Assembly: GCA_018645275.1 (NCBI GenBank)
Contig: JABGOW010000511.1
Coordinates: 5,175 to 40,369, forward strand
Source of the DNA: Verrucomicrobiota bacterium
GTDB taxonomy: Bacteria > Verrucomicrobiota > Kiritimatiellia > UBA8416
Reading direction: 5' to 3'
DNA length: 35,195 nucleotides
Part shown: positions 24,621 to 32,846 of the stretch, piece by piece
Position numbering within the stretch: the stretch's first letter is position 1
Layout of the letters: every line of letters starts with the position of its first letter
The notes under the pieces: model-generated
The model's database searches: none
The model's input: only the letters and a program-made list of their open reading frames with translations
Told to the model about the DNA's origin: nothing
Position numbers and translations under genes: made by a program

Positions 24621-25649
24621 ATGCCAACAAGACCAAGAGTAGTCCTGACTGGCTGCGGGGGTATCGCCGAGGCCTGGCTGGGAACGACCCCGGTTCAGAA
24701 GCAAGTCGAGATCGTTGGGCTCGTCGATATCAACGGGGCCGCCGCGGCGGGGAAAGCAGAGCAATTTGAACTGACCAAGGCTGCCACCGGAACCGACTTG
24801 GCCGCAGTGCTAAAGAAGGTGCAGCCAGATGCCGTATTTGATTGCAGCATCCCTGAAGCCCATTGCGAGGTCACGCTGACGGCATTGCGGCATGGGTGCC
24901 ACGTCCTGGGCGAGAAACCTATGGCAGACACCATGCCGAACGCGCGCAAGATGCTACGCGCGGCTGAAAAGGCCAACAAGCTTTACGCCATCATGCAGAA
25001 TCGCCGCTACCAGCCCGAGATTCGCCGTCTACGGCGATTCCTGGATTCCGGTGCCATCGGCAAAGTCACTACGGTACAGAGCAATTTCTTCATCGGTGCC
25101 CACTTCGGAGGCTTCCGTGACGAAATGCAGCATGTGCTGATTCTCGATATGGCAATTCATTCCTTTGATCAGGCCCGCTTGATCACCGGTCAGGACGCCG
25201 AAGCCGTCTACTGTCACGAGTGGAATCCGTCAGGATCGTGGTACAAGCATGGCGCATCGGCGGTGGCCACATTTGAGATGACAGACGAGGTGGTCTACAC
25301 CTATCAAGGAAGCTGGTGCAGCGAAGGCTGCAACACCTCATGGGAATGCGACTGGCATATCATCGGAGAGAAGGGCTCCGTCCACTGGGACGGTGGTGAC
25401 GGCTTCAAATGCGAAGTCGTGCAGGCCAAGACCGGCTTCATTCGCAAACAGCGAGAACGCCAGATTCCGAAGGCCTGCCCAAAACGTTTGACAGGAGGGC
25501 ATGCTGGCTGCATTGCTGAGTTCATCAGATGCCTACGCGATGACACCGCGCCCGAGACGATCTGCAGTGATAATGTCAAGAGCCTGGCAATGGTGCACAG
25601 CGCCGTGCGCAGCGCCAACCAGAAACGACGCATCGCCGTGACACTGTAA
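24621..25649 (+). CDS. Gfo/Idh/MocA-family oxidoreductase 2
   Basis: A 342-residue NAD(P)-dependent oxidoreductase. RVVLTGCGGIAEAWLG is the Rossmann glycine motif (about residues 5-20) and LGEKPMADT the conserved E-K-P motif (about 94-97). NRRYQPEIRRLR and the segment around VLILDMAIHSFDQARL (about residue 173 on), with its D..IH.FD pattern, are typical of the C-terminal half. ATG 24621 is chosen because residues before it in the track ORF lie in repeat DNA; the ribosome site is weak. It differs clearly from the other two dehydrogenases here, so the three probably act on different intermediates or bonds. The substrate is unknown. Confidence 0.88.
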   Translation: MPTRPRVVLTGCGGIAEAWLGTTPVQKQVEIVGLVDINGAAAAGKAEQFELTKAATGTDLAAVLKKVQPDAVFDCSIPEAHCEVTLTALRHGCHVLGEKPMADTMPNARKMLRAAEKANKLYAIMQNRRYQPEIRRLRRFLDSGAIGKVTTVQSNFFIGAHFGGFRDEMQHVLILDMAIHSFDQARLITGQDAEAVYCHEWNPSGSWYKHGASAVATFEMTDEVVYTYQGSWCSEGCNTSWECDWHIIGEKGSVHWDGGDGFKCEVVQAKTGFIRKQRERQIPKACPKRLTGGHAGCIAEFIRCLRDDTAPETICSDNVKSLAMVHSAVRSANQKRRIAVTL

Positions 25650-25670
25650 CGAGCAAGGCAGCAATAACAG

Positions 25671-25691
25671 CAGCCCTGAAAGGGCGAGATA
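25671..25691. repeat. Repeat family A, single copy
   Basis: CAGCCCTGAAAGGGCGAGATA is identical over 21 nt to 9181-9201. The palindrome GCCCTGAAAGGGC (25673-25685) sits in the 67-bp gap between two operon genes, upstream of the AGGAG ribosome site of the next gene. Confidence 0.75.
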
Positions 25692-25716
25692 TAGGAATCC
25701 AACCAGGAGACACACC

Positions 25717-26667
25717 ATGCCCAAACCAAAGACACCCCCCATCGACATTCGCATCGGCACGCTCGTGAGCAGTGGCGCCAAAGCGCCCGACTACATCCGC
25801 CAGATTCTACCCCATGGATTCGAGTCATTCAGCCTGACCTTCTGGCAAACCTGCGAAGGCATCAACTTCAGGAAGCTGGCCAAGGAAGTGAATGCCGTCC
25901 TCGAAGGCAGCAATGCGGTTATCTCGTCGCTTGGCATCTTCGGCAATCCTCTGGAGTCGGAAGCAAAAGACAAAGAGACGCTCAAAGGCTGGCGCAAGTG
26001 CATTGACCATGCGCACCTATTCAACTGCGATGTCGTCGCCGGTTTCACTGGTCGCGTGCGGGGAAAACGCATCGACGAGAGCATGAAGACCTTCAAGAAG
26101 GTTTGGACGCCACTGTCCAAGCGCGCCGCCGATAAGGGAGTTCGGATTGCTTTCGAAAACTGCGACATGGGCGGCACCTGGGCCTCCGGTGATTGGAATA
26201 TTGCCCACAACCCCACCGCATGGCAGATGATGTTTGATGCCGTACCCGCCGACAACATGGGTCTGGAATGGGAGCCCTGCCACCAGATGGTGAGCTTGAT
26301 CGACCCGATGCCACAGCTTCGCGAGTGGGCTGGCAAGATTTTCCACGTGCACGGCAAGGACGCCACCGTCCATTGGGATGTGGTTCGCAAGTACGGCGTA
26401 CACTCCTCTATGCATGGTGACATTGCCCTGCCGGGGGCCACGCAATCCGTGCCGCCATTTGCCTACCACCGCACGCCAGGTTACGGCGACAGCAATTGGA
26501 CGGACATCATTTCTGATTTGCGTATGTCCGGATTTCAAGGCAGCATCGACATTGAGGGCTGGCACGATCCCGTCATGAATGGCGACCTTGAAATGACGGG
26601 GCAAGTGCGCGCACTGAACTATCTCAAAAATTGTCGTGGCGATTTCGTCGCGAATCCGAAGATGTAA
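25717..26667 (+). CDS. TIM-barrel sugar phosphate isomerase/epimerase-like protein 1
   Basis: A 316-residue member of the xylose-isomerase-like TIM-barrel (AP endonuclease 2) superfamily. Likely metal ligands are E in IAFENCD, the E/H pair in LEWEPCHQM, H in FHVHGKD and the late E in DIEGWHDP, a full set. AGGAG 8 nt upstream supports ATG 25717. Family members isomerise or epimerise sugars, and some act on 3-keto-glycosides. The neighbouring ThuA and dehydrogenases make a role in a keto-sugar route likely; this is inference. It ends 11 bp before the third dehydrogenase. No signal peptide is seen. Confidence 0.87.
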   Translation: MPKPKTPPIDIRIGTLVSSGAKAPDYIRQILPHGFESFSLTFWQTCEGINFRKLAKEVNAVLEGSNAVISSLGIFGNPLESEAKDKETLKGWRKCIDHAHLFNCDVVAGFTGRVRGKRIDESMKTFKKVWTPLSKRAADKGVRIAFENCDMGGTWASGDWNIAHNPTAWQMMFDAVPADNMGLEWEPCHQMVSLIDPMPQLREWAGKIFHVHGKDATVHWDVVRKYGVHSSMHGDIALPGATQSVPPFAYHRTPGYGDSNWTDIISDLRMSGFQGSIDIEGWHDPVMNGDLEMTGQVRALNYLKNCRGDFVANPKM

Positions 26668-26678
26668 AGGAGGCTACA

Positions 26679-27833
26679 ATGAATCGAAAACTGCGGATGG
26701 GAATGGTTGGCGGGGGCCCTGGTGCCTTTATTGGTGATGTGCATCGCAAAGCGGCACGCATGGATGGCGGCATCGAGCTGGTGGCAGGCGCGTTTGATAT
26801 CAATCCTCGCAAGAGCAAGGAAATGGGCCGCGAGCAATGCATCGACCCAAAGCGAGCCTACAAGGACTACCAGTCCATGATCGAAGGCGAGCTGAAACTG
26901 CCGGAGGACGAACGGATCGACTTTGTCTCCATCACCGTGCCGAATAACTGGCACTTCCCCATTGCTCGGGACTTCCTGCAGGCTGGCTTCCATGTTATGT
27001 GCGAGAAGCCTATGACCATGACGGTCAAAGAGGCGCTCGAGTTGGAAAAGATCGTCAAGGAATCGAAGAAAGTCTTCGGCCTGATGCACAACTATACGGG
27101 CTATCCCATGGTCAAGCTTGCGCGCGATATGGTGAAGCAAGGCGATCTGGGCAAGATCTACAAGATCGTCGTGCAGTATCCCCAAGGCTGGCTGGTCCGC
27201 CCGATTGAGCGTGAGGGACAGCAGCAGGCCTCGTGGCGCACGGATCCCAAGCAGAGCGGTGCCGCCGGCTGCATGGGCGATATCGGCACCCATGCCGAGA
27301 ATCTCGCAGAGTACATCTCTGGACTGAAGCTGAAAGAGATCTGCGCAGAGCTGACCACCTTCATTAAGGGGCGCAAGCTGGAAGACGATGGCAACTGCCT
27401 CTTGCGATTCAACAAAGGAGCCAAGGGCATTCTGCACGCCAGCCAGATCTCGATCGGCGAGGAGAACAATCTGGCCATCTGGGTCTATGGTGAGAACCGC
27501 AGTTTGGAATGGCACCAGGAGCACCCGAACTATCTCTACGTGAATCAGATTGATGGACCCCAGGAAGTCTGGAAGCGCGGCAACGACTATGTTGCAGCGA
27601 AGAGCGCTGCTGCAGGACGCAACACGCGCTTGCCCTTCGGTCATCCCGAAGCGTTTCTTGAGGCTTTCGCCAACAACTACTGTAACTTTGCTGATACCGT
27701 ACGCGCAAAGATCGAGCGCAAGAAAGCAGACCCGCTGGCGCTCGATTTCCCGAGCGTGAAAGACGGTATTCGCGGCATGGCGTTCATAGACGCAGTTGTC
27801 AGAAGCAAAGGGCGCTGGATCAAACTCAAATAG
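26679..27833 (+). CDS. Gfo/Idh/MocA-family oxidoreductase 3
   Basis: A 384-residue NAD(P)-dependent oxidoreductase. The start MNRKLRMGMVGGGPGAFIGD follows a strong AGGAGG site 8 nt upstream; the longer track ORF begins inside the previous gene. The CEKPMTMTVKE motif (about residues 106-109), HNYTGYPMVKLARDM and the GDIGTHAENLAEYISG helix (about 200) place it in the subgroup with a long C-terminal domain, often found in PVC and Bacteroidetes sugar clusters. It is tightly linked to genes on both sides (11 and 12 bp). The 407-residue antisense frame over the gene is a shadow. Confidence 0.9.
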   Translation: MNRKLRMGMVGGGPGAFIGDVHRKAARMDGGIELVAGAFDINPRKSKEMGREQCIDPKRAYKDYQSMIEGELKLPEDERIDFVSITVPNNWHFPIARDFLQAGFHVMCEKPMTMTVKEALELEKIVKESKKVFGLMHNYTGYPMVKLARDMVKQGDLGKIYKIVVQYPQGWLVRPIEREGQQQASWRTDPKQSGAAGCMGDIGTHAENLAEYISGLKLKEICAELTTFIKGRKLEDDGNCLLRFNKGAKGILHASQISIGEENNLAIWVYGENRSLEWHQEHPNYLYVNQIDGPQEVWKRGNDYVAAKSAAAGRNTRLPFGHPEAFLEAFANNYCNFADTVRAKIERKKADPLALDFPSVKDGIRGMAFIDAVVRSKGRWIKLK

Positions 27834-27845
27834 AGGAGACATACA

Positions 27846-28838
27846 ATGGCACGACCCGTAACACTATTCACAGGACAATGGGCAGACCTCCCACTCGAAG
27901 AACTCGCCAAGATGGCGGCAGACTGGGGCTATGACGGCCTTGAACTCGCCTGTTGGGGAGATCACTTTGACCCGGAGTTAGGCGCGAGAAGCAAACGCTA
28001 CTGCGATGATCGCCACGCACTGCTTGAGAAGTACGACCTGAAGTGCTGGTCGATCTCGCATCATCTTGCGGGGCAGTTGGTGTGCGACAACATCGATGCA
28101 CGCCACTACCAGTTCACGCCGCCAGGCGTGAAGAAGAACCCGGCAGCGGCGCGCGCTTGGGCAGTGAAGACCATGAAGCAGACGGCTCGGGCGGCGGCCA
28201 ACATGAAGCTCAAGGTCGTCAATGGATTCACGGGGTCCTCCATCTGGCATCTCCTCTACTCATTCCCCCCTGCCCTGCCAGGGCAGATTGATGCGGGATA
28301 CGAGGACTTCGCCAAACGGTGGACACCCATTCTCGATGTCTTCGCCGACAAGGGCGTACGCTTTGCTCTCGAAGTGCATCCGACAGAGATCGCCTTCGAC
28401 ATCGCGTCAGCGGAACGTGCTCTGAAGGCGGTCAAGAACCACAAGGCATTTGGATTCAACTACGATCCCTCGCACCTTGGCTATCAGGGGGTCGACTATG
28501 TTGAGTTTATCCGCCGCTTCAAAGACCGCATCTTCCACGTCCATATGAAGGACGCCTGGTGGGGGCATGGCGATGGAAGCGTCGGCGTGTTTGGCGGCCA
28601 CACAGACTTTGCGGACCCACGCCGCTTCTGGGACTTCCGTTCACTCGGGCACGGCGATATTGAGTTCGAAGACATCATCGTTGCACTGAACGACATCGGC
28701 TACAAAGGCCCGCTGTCCGTCGAGTGGGAGGACTCGCGCATGGACCGTTGCCACGGGGCAGAAGAGGCCTGCGACTTCGTGAAGGCAGTCGATTTTCCGT
28801 CCAGCAATATTGCCTTCGACGCGCAGTTTGAAAAATAG
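27846..28838 (+). CDS. TIM-barrel sugar phosphate isomerase/epimerase-like protein 2
   Basis: A 330-residue TIM-barrel protein, last gene of the operon. Metal-site residues are visible in [32 protein letters not shown] and [10 protein letters not shown], with [10 protein letters not shown] between them. GAGGAG 8 nt before ATG 27846 gives a strong start. It is only distantly like the isomerase at 25717, so the two probably handle different substrates or steps. Its N-terminus ([19 protein letters not shown]) is typical of the sugar phosphate isomerase/epimerase family. A strong terminator follows 30 bp after the stop and closes the operon. Confidence 0.9.
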   Translation: MARPVTLFTGQWADLPLEELAKMAADWGYDGLELACWGDHFDPELGARSKRYCDDRHALLEKYDLKCWSISHHLAGQLVCDNIDARHYQFTPPGVKKNPAAARAWAVKTMKQTARAAANMKLKVVNGFTGSSIWHLLYSFPPALPGQIDAGYEDFAKRWTPILDVFADKGVRFALEVHPTEIAFDIASAERALKAVKNHKAFGFNYDPSHLGYQGVDYVEFIRRFKDRIFHVHMKDAWWGHGDGSVGVFGGHTDFADPRRFWDFRSLGHGDIEFEDIIVALNDIGYKGPLSVEWEDSRMDRCHGAEEACDFVKAVDFPSSNIAFDAQFEK

Positions 28839-28868
28839 TGGCGGTGGCCGCGCCAAGCAGAAAGTCAG

Positions 28869-28905
28869 GGGAGAAGTGGCAGTGCTGCCGCTTCTCCCTT
28901 TTTCT
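28869..28905 (+). terminator. Intrinsic terminator of the sugar operon
   Basis: GGGAGAAGTGGCA-GTGC-TGCCGCTTCTCCC (28869-28898) forms a 13-bp stem with one G-T pair and a 4-nt loop, followed at once by TTTTTCT. It lies 30 bp after the last gene of the operon and is the clearest terminator in the window. Confidence 0.9.
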
Positions 28906-28978
28906 ATCCTCGCTGTACGTGTCGTGAGAAAAGCGCTATCGTGACCTCAAATTGATGTCCAGAAAGGGAGTGTCTACC

Positions 28979-30073
28979 ATGAATATGTGTCGCCTGTTCG
29001 TTCTTTGCCTGCTCATGGGCTCCGCCCTTTCTGTCGAAGCAAATGCACCCGCTAAGAAGCCCACCCCCAAGCGAACGCCAAAAGCCAAAAAGGTCGTCGA
29101 TCCAAAGCAGGCTGCCGAAGATGCTCGCTTCACGGGAACGAAGAAATCCCTCCGCCCAGCGCTGCTCGAGTTGGACGCGATTAACAAGAAACTCGTGGAC
29201 GCGTGGGTAGAACTCCGCGATGCCCAACTCGATGGCACGCGGCTGGATTTAGTCTGGGGGGTCAGAGCCAGGCGCGATGCCGAAAAACGCAAAGCCTCGC
29301 TGAGCAGCTTGATTCCCCGTCTCGAGAGAGACCTCACCGTTCTCAGTGAGAAGCAGGAGAAGCGGTTCGATCGGGAGCTTGTGAAGCTCCGCAAAACCAT
29401 CTCAAAACTCGCAGATCGCCCGCGCTCTTCTAGCGAGCGGTTGAATGAGATCCAGGCAAAGGAGCTTGCGGGCGTGAAAGCTGAGGAGGAGAAGTACGAG
29501 AACCTGATTTCGGCAATAGACGCGATGGTAGATCAGGTCAGCGGATACAAGCCTGGCGGCAGTACCGACCGACTGACTCAGATCGGCGTGGACTCACACG
29601 ACAAAGAGCTTCGCACCGTGCTCAGCAGGCATAAGTCTCTCGTCGATACCGCCTATGACGTTAAGGATCTCAAAGCAGATATCGCTGCTCTCAAGAAGCG
29701 ACAGGCGGCCAAAACAGACTGGACATCAAGGGACGACAGCACCCTCAGAACAGTTGGTGGGCGCCTGGAGATGGCGGGAAGGAAAATCGAGAAACTCGTC
29801 GAGCGAGAGCGGAAGAAACTCAAGCGCGATATCGACAAAGCTGAGGATGCCATCAAGCGGCTTGATGCGCGGCTCTCAGGACTATCCGATGAAAGCAGAT
29901 CCTACGAGCGCTACACAAACGAGAAGTGGGATATCGAATCCGAGCTACTCGGTCTAAAGAACCTGGATGGATGCTTCGCCAAGCTGGCCGACTGGAAGGA
30001 ACCAGTGAAGAAACCTGCGGCAGCAGCCAAGAAACCTGCCAAGAAACCTGCTAAGAAAAAAGCCGGACACTGA
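28979..30073 (+). CDS. Exported coiled-coil protein with Lys/Ala/Pro-rich tail
   Basis: A 364-residue protein of no family I recognise. ATG 28979 with AGGGAG upstream gives a signal peptide (MNMCRLFVLCLLMGSALSVEA); the track start is earlier. A basic Lys/Pro segment (about 24-45) is followed by long charged helices with heptad-like spacing (about 50-335), such as LIPRLERDLTVLSEKQEK and the span from KLVERERKKLKRD to AIKRLDARL. The end is a Lys/Ala/Pro repeat (AKKPAKKPAKKKAG) like histone H1-type tails or cell-wall-binding tails. It probably lies in the periplasm, where the basic tail could bind polyanions such as peptidoglycan, LPS or nucleic acid. It stands alone between a terminator and repeats. 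Confidence 0.7.
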   Translation: MNMCRLFVLCLLMGSALSVEANAPAKKPTPKRTPKAKKVVDPKQAAEDARFTGTKKSLRPALLELDAINKKLVDAWVELRDAQLDGTRLDLVWGVRARRDAEKRKASLSSLIPRLERDLTVLSEKQEKRFDRELVKLRKTISKLADRPRSSSERLNEIQAKELAGVKAEEEKYENLISAIDAMVDQVSGYKPGGSTDRLTQIGVDSHDKELRTVLSRHKSLVDTAYDVKDLKADIAALKKRQAAKTDWTSRDDSTLRTVGGRLEMAGRKIEKLVERERKKLKRDIDKAEDAIKRLDARLSGLSDESRSYERYTNEKWDIESELLGLKNLDGCFAKLADWKEPVKKPAAAAKKPAKKPAKKKAGH

Positions 30074-30131
30074 CCGCCTCAAAACGCGCGCCCGTATAAA
30101 AGTGGGCCTGCCCCACCCATTATGGCTCCCC

Positions 30132-30160
30132 CCCCGACGTGCGTCGGGGCTCAAGCGCTT
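30132..30160. repeat. Repeat family D, copy 2
   Basis: CCCCGAC-GT-GCGTCGGGGC followed by TCAAGCGCTT matches 21470-21498 over nearly its whole length, including the non-palindromic tail. It lies between the coiled-coil gene and the ars promoter. Confidence 0.6.
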
Positions 30161-30243
30161 CGTTTCGCCTTCTTATAGGTCTATGTTGCAGAAGAGGTTA
30201 TCAACGTCCAACATCCAAGTTGAATACCTGGCCATTTTCTATG

Positions 30244-30272
30244 TTGACACTTCGCATCATAATCCTCATATT
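30244..30272 (+). promoter_or_regulatory. Likely promoter of the arsenic operon
   Basis: A perfect TTGACA (30244-30249) is followed 17 bp later by CATATT (30267-30272), 30 bp before the arsR start. An imperfect inverted repeat TATCAAC...GTTGAATA lies just upstream (about 30199-30225) and could be an ArsR operator. Sites were found by eye. Confidence 0.5.
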
Positions 30273-30301
30273 TCGCCACATAACGAACTAACGGGGTTGT
30301 G

Positions 30302-30670
30302 ATGTTTGAGTTTATGTCCATCATGAAAGCACTGGCGGATCCGAATCGGGTTCGCATCGTCTGCGCACTTGAGGCCGGTGAGCTCTGTGTCTGTCAGATC
30401 GTGGAGATGCTGGGGCTGGCACCATCAACGGTGTCCAAGCACCTCTCCATCCTCCGCCAGGCACGCCTTATCGTAGATCGCAAGGAGGGTCGATGGATGT
30501 ACTACCGGCTTCCCGAGGAGACATCAACTGAAGCTCAGGGCGCGCTGGCGCTGCTGAGATCCTCGCTCGCCTCTGATAGCCAGATTCTGGCAGACGCAGT
30601 GCGTGTGGCAGAAATCCAATGTTTGGACAGGGAGGCGCTATGTCGCACACAGACGAAGCAAAACGCTTGA
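30302..30670 (+). CDS. arsR: ArsR-family arsenic-responsive repressor
   Basis: A 122-residue winged-helix repressor, the first gene of the ars operon. The metal-sensing motif ELCVCQ (C29 and C31) sits at the start of the recognition-helix region, the classic ArsR arsenite site. It is followed by the DNA-reading helix LAPSTVSKHLSILRQARLI and the wing RKEGRWMYYRL. Arsenite binding to the Cys pair would release the promoter just upstream. The start is ATG 30302 (a GTG lies one codon earlier). Its 3' end overlaps arsC by 31 nt, so the two are co-translated. Confidence 0.92.
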   Translation: MFEFMSIMKALADPNRVRIVCALEAGELCVCQIVEMLGLAPSTVSKHLSILRQARLIVDRKEGRWMYYRLPEETSTEAQGALALLRSSLASDSQILADAVRVAEIQCLDREALCRTQTKQNA

Positions 30671-31086
30671 AGGTCATGTTCCTTTGCACAGGGAACTCCT
30701 GCCGCAGCCAGATAGCGGAAGGGTGGGCTCGGGCGTTGAAGGGCAACGGCATCGACGCCTATTCCGCGGGTATTGAAACCCACGGCCTCAACCCCAATGC
30801 CGTCCGCGTCATGGCAGAAGCCGGTGTCGATATTTCGGCGCATATCTCAAAATGTGTGGACGACCTCGCCGACGTAGACTTTGACATCGTGGTTACCGTC
30901 TGCGGTCACGCCCATGAGACCTGCCCCCTCTTTTCCGGCAAGACGCGCGTCGTTCATGTTGGCTTCGATGATCCCCCAAAGCTTGCCGCGGCGGCCTCAA
31001 CGGAGGAAGAGGCGCTTAACTGCTATCGTCGCGTCCGGGACGAAATCAAAGCGTTCATTAAAGGAATGCCCGAGAACCTTATGTAG
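30640..31086 (+). CDS. arsC: Arsenate reductase, thioredoxin-linked low-molecular-weight phosphatase type
   Basis: A 148-residue arsenate reductase. The N-terminal phosphatase-like loop is CTGNSCRSQ (C16-x5-R22), which binds arsenate. VCGHAHETCP supplies the two further Cys that relay the disulfide to thioredoxin. It reduces As(V) to As(III), which the downstream ACR3 pump exports. GGGAGG before ATG 30640 fixes the start inside the arsR 3' end; the track start seven codons earlier is less likely. A small hairpin GTTGGCC-GTCTC-GGCCAAC (31088-31106) lies directly after the stop, before acr3. Confidence 0.93.
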   Translation: MSHTDEAKRLKVMFLCTGNSCRSQIAEGWARALKGNGIDAYSAGIETHGLNPNAVRVMAEAGVDISAHISKCVDDLADVDFDIVVTVCGHAHETCPLFSGKTRVVHVGFDDPPKLAAAASTEEEALNCYRRVRDEIKAFIKGMPENLM

Positions 31087-31087
31087 C

Positions 31088-31106
31088 GTTGGCCGTCTCG
31101 GCCAAC
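31088..31106 (+). other. Intra-operon hairpin between arsC and acr3
   Basis: GTTGGCC-GTCTC-GGCCAAC forms a perfect 7-bp stem with a 5-nt loop and no T-tract. It starts 2 nt after the arsC stop and ends 10 nt before the AAAGGA ribosome site of the permease gene. It may adjust transcript stability or relative expression. Confidence 0.45.
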
Positions 31107-31128
31107 ACAAGCACGCAAAGGAAACAAC

Positions 31129-32295
31129 ATGAGCACAGCGACAAAAAGTACAATGAGTATATTCGAACGCTACCTTACCGTATGGGTCGGACTCTGCATC
31201 GTTGGGGGCATTGCACTGGGCAAACTTGCCCCCAACTTAGCCAAGGCTCTTGATGGCATGGCCATTTCAGTCAATGGTGCACCGGTCGTCTCGATTCCCA
31301 TTGCCGTCTGCCTCTTCTTCATGATGTACCCCATCATGGTGAAGATCGACTTTGCTGAAGTCATTAAGGCAGGCAAGAGCGTCAAACCGGTTGGACTGAC
31401 ACTCATCATCAACTGGGCCATCAAGCCCTTCACCATGTTTGCCATCAGTTATCTCTTTCTCGGCATTCTGTTTCGTGGATTCATCGGCACGGAAGCGGTT
31501 GACTTGGTGAAGCTGCCATTCGGTCTCGATCTAGCCGTTGGCGAGGTCTATGGATCTGGGATTGTCGTGCTGCAAGAGGGCGTAAAGATGCTGCAAGTGC
31601 CCTTGTGGCGTAGCTACTTCGCGGGTTGCATCCTGTTGGGAATTGCCCCGTGTACAGCAATGGTGCTTGTTTGGGGTGCCCTCGCCAAAGGAAATGCCGG
31701 CCACACCCTCGTCATGGTCGCCATCAATTCCCTTGCCATGCTGCTGCTATACGGCGTTCTGGGAGGCTTTTTGCTTGGTGTTGGAAAGCTGCCCGTACCG
31801 TGGCAAGCACTCCTGCTCTCGATCAGTGTCTACGTTGCACTTCCTCTTGTTGCCGGCTTCTTCACCCGCCGCTGGATCGTTGCACACAAAGGCCTGAAGT
31901 GGTTCAAAGAAACGTTTCTGCACGTACTGACACCCATCACGATTGGGGCGCTCTTGCTCACACTTGTGCTGCTATTCTCCTTCAAGGGTGACGTCATCCT
32001 CTCAAATCCGCTCACAATTCTGTGGATCGCCGTTCCACTCACGATTCAGACCTGTCTGATTTTCCTGCTGGGCTATGTGGCCGCCAGACGGCTCAAGCTA
32101 TCCTATGCAGATGCCGCGCCTTCTGCCATGATCGGAGCATCAAACCACTTCGAAGTGGCCATCGCTACGGCCACGATGCTCTTCGGGCTCTCTTCGGGGG
32201 CGGCCCTGGCAACCGTAGTGGGTGTTCTGATTGAGGTGCCGCTCATGTTATTGCTCGTGCGCATCTGCCTCAGGACACAAGACCGTTTCGAATAG
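31129..32295 (+). CDS. ACR3-type arsenite efflux permease
   Basis: A 388-residue inner-membrane protein with about ten hydrophobic helices. It belongs to the ACR3 (BASS-superfamily) arsenite exporters: the N-terminal [16 protein letters not shown] segment, [15 protein letters not shown], the conserved Cys motif [13 protein letters not shown] in TM4, and the late motif around [13 protein letters not shown] are all family hallmarks. It pumps As(III) out using the proton-motive force. It follows arsC by 42 bp, with AAAGGA upstream of ATG 31129, and completes the ArsR-ArsC-ACR3 detoxification set. Confidence 0.93.
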   Translation: MSTATKSTMSIFERYLTVWVGLCIVGGIALGKLAPNLAKALDGMAISVNGAPVVSIPIAVCLFFMMYPIMVKIDFAEVIKAGKSVKPVGLTLIINWAIKPFTMFAISYLFLGILFRGFIGTEAVDLVKLPFGLDLAVGEVYGSGIVVLQEGVKMLQVPLWRSYFAGCILLGIAPCTAMVLVWGALAKGNAGHTLVMVAINSLAMLLLYGVLGGFLLGVGKLPVPWQALLLSISVYVALPLVAGFFTRRWIVAHKGLKWFKETFLHVLTPITIGALLLTLVLLFSFKGDVILSNPLTILWIAVPLTIQTCLIFLLGYVAARRLKLSYADAAPSAMIGASNHFEVAIATATMLFGLSSGAALATVVGVLIEVPLMLLLVRICLRTQDRFE

Positions 32296-32327
32296 GAAGG
32301 ACTGTAGCGAAAACAGGAGATTCCCCA

Positions 32328-32843
32328 ATGAACCCGAAACTCGACCCCATTTTCGCGCGGCGTAGCGTGCGCACCTTTGGCAACCAACCTGTTGAGGATG
32401 GACAGATTCGTGATCTGCTCGAAGCAGCAATGGCGGCCCCTTCCGCCGTTGCCAAAGACCCTTGGCATTTCCACGTGATTCGGGAGCAGACAGAAAGAGA
32501 GCGTCTGGCGGATGCGCTGCCCAGCGGGCAGATGCTTCGGCAGGCCCCTGTCGCGATCATCGTTGTCGGCGATCTTGAGTTGGCTCACGACAATCTGCTC
32601 TCCTACATGATCCAGGACTGCAGTGCCGCGATAGAGAATCTGCTGCTCGCGGCGTCGATCCTGGGCTTGGGAGCCTGCTGGCTGGGGGTCCACCCGCGGG
32701 AGGATCGTGTGGCCGCCTTGCGCGAGCAGTTCGATTTGCCAAGTTCGCAGATCCCGGTCTCCGCTATTGCACTGGGGTGGCCGGAACAACAGCCCGCCCC
32801 GCGAACGCGCTACCAGGAATCCCGCGTACATGGCATAGGGTAA
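32328..32843 (+). CDS. Nitroreductase-family FMN-dependent oxidoreductase
   Basis: A 171-residue short nitroreductase. FMN-contact motifs are visible: FARRSVRTFGNQPV (about residues 10-23), AAMAAPSAVAKDPWHF (about 33-48) and the C-terminal GWPEQQPAPRTRY. Such proteins reduce nitro groups, quinones or other electron acceptors with NAD(P)H. AGGAG 9 nt upstream fixes the start. It lies 32 bp after the arsenite pump and 3 bp before the glyoxalase II-like gene, so it is probably part of the ars transcript. Its substrate is unknown; a role in arsenic stress is inferred from position only. Confidence 0.87.
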   Translation: MNPKLDPIFARRSVRTFGNQPVEDGQIRDLLEAAMAAPSAVAKDPWHFHVIREQTERERLADALPSGQMLRQAPVAIIVVGDLELAHDNLLSYMIQDCSAAIENLLLAASILGLGACWLGVHPREDRVAALREQFDLPSSQIPVSAIALGWPEQQPAPRTRYQESRVHGIG

Positions 32844-32846
32844 TCC

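Noticed and set aside
26619-27842. Minus-strand ORF (407 aa) covering the third Gfo/Idh/MocA gene
   Set aside because: The plus strand has a strong ribosome site, Rossmann and EKP motifs; the antisense frame has none and mirrors codon bias.
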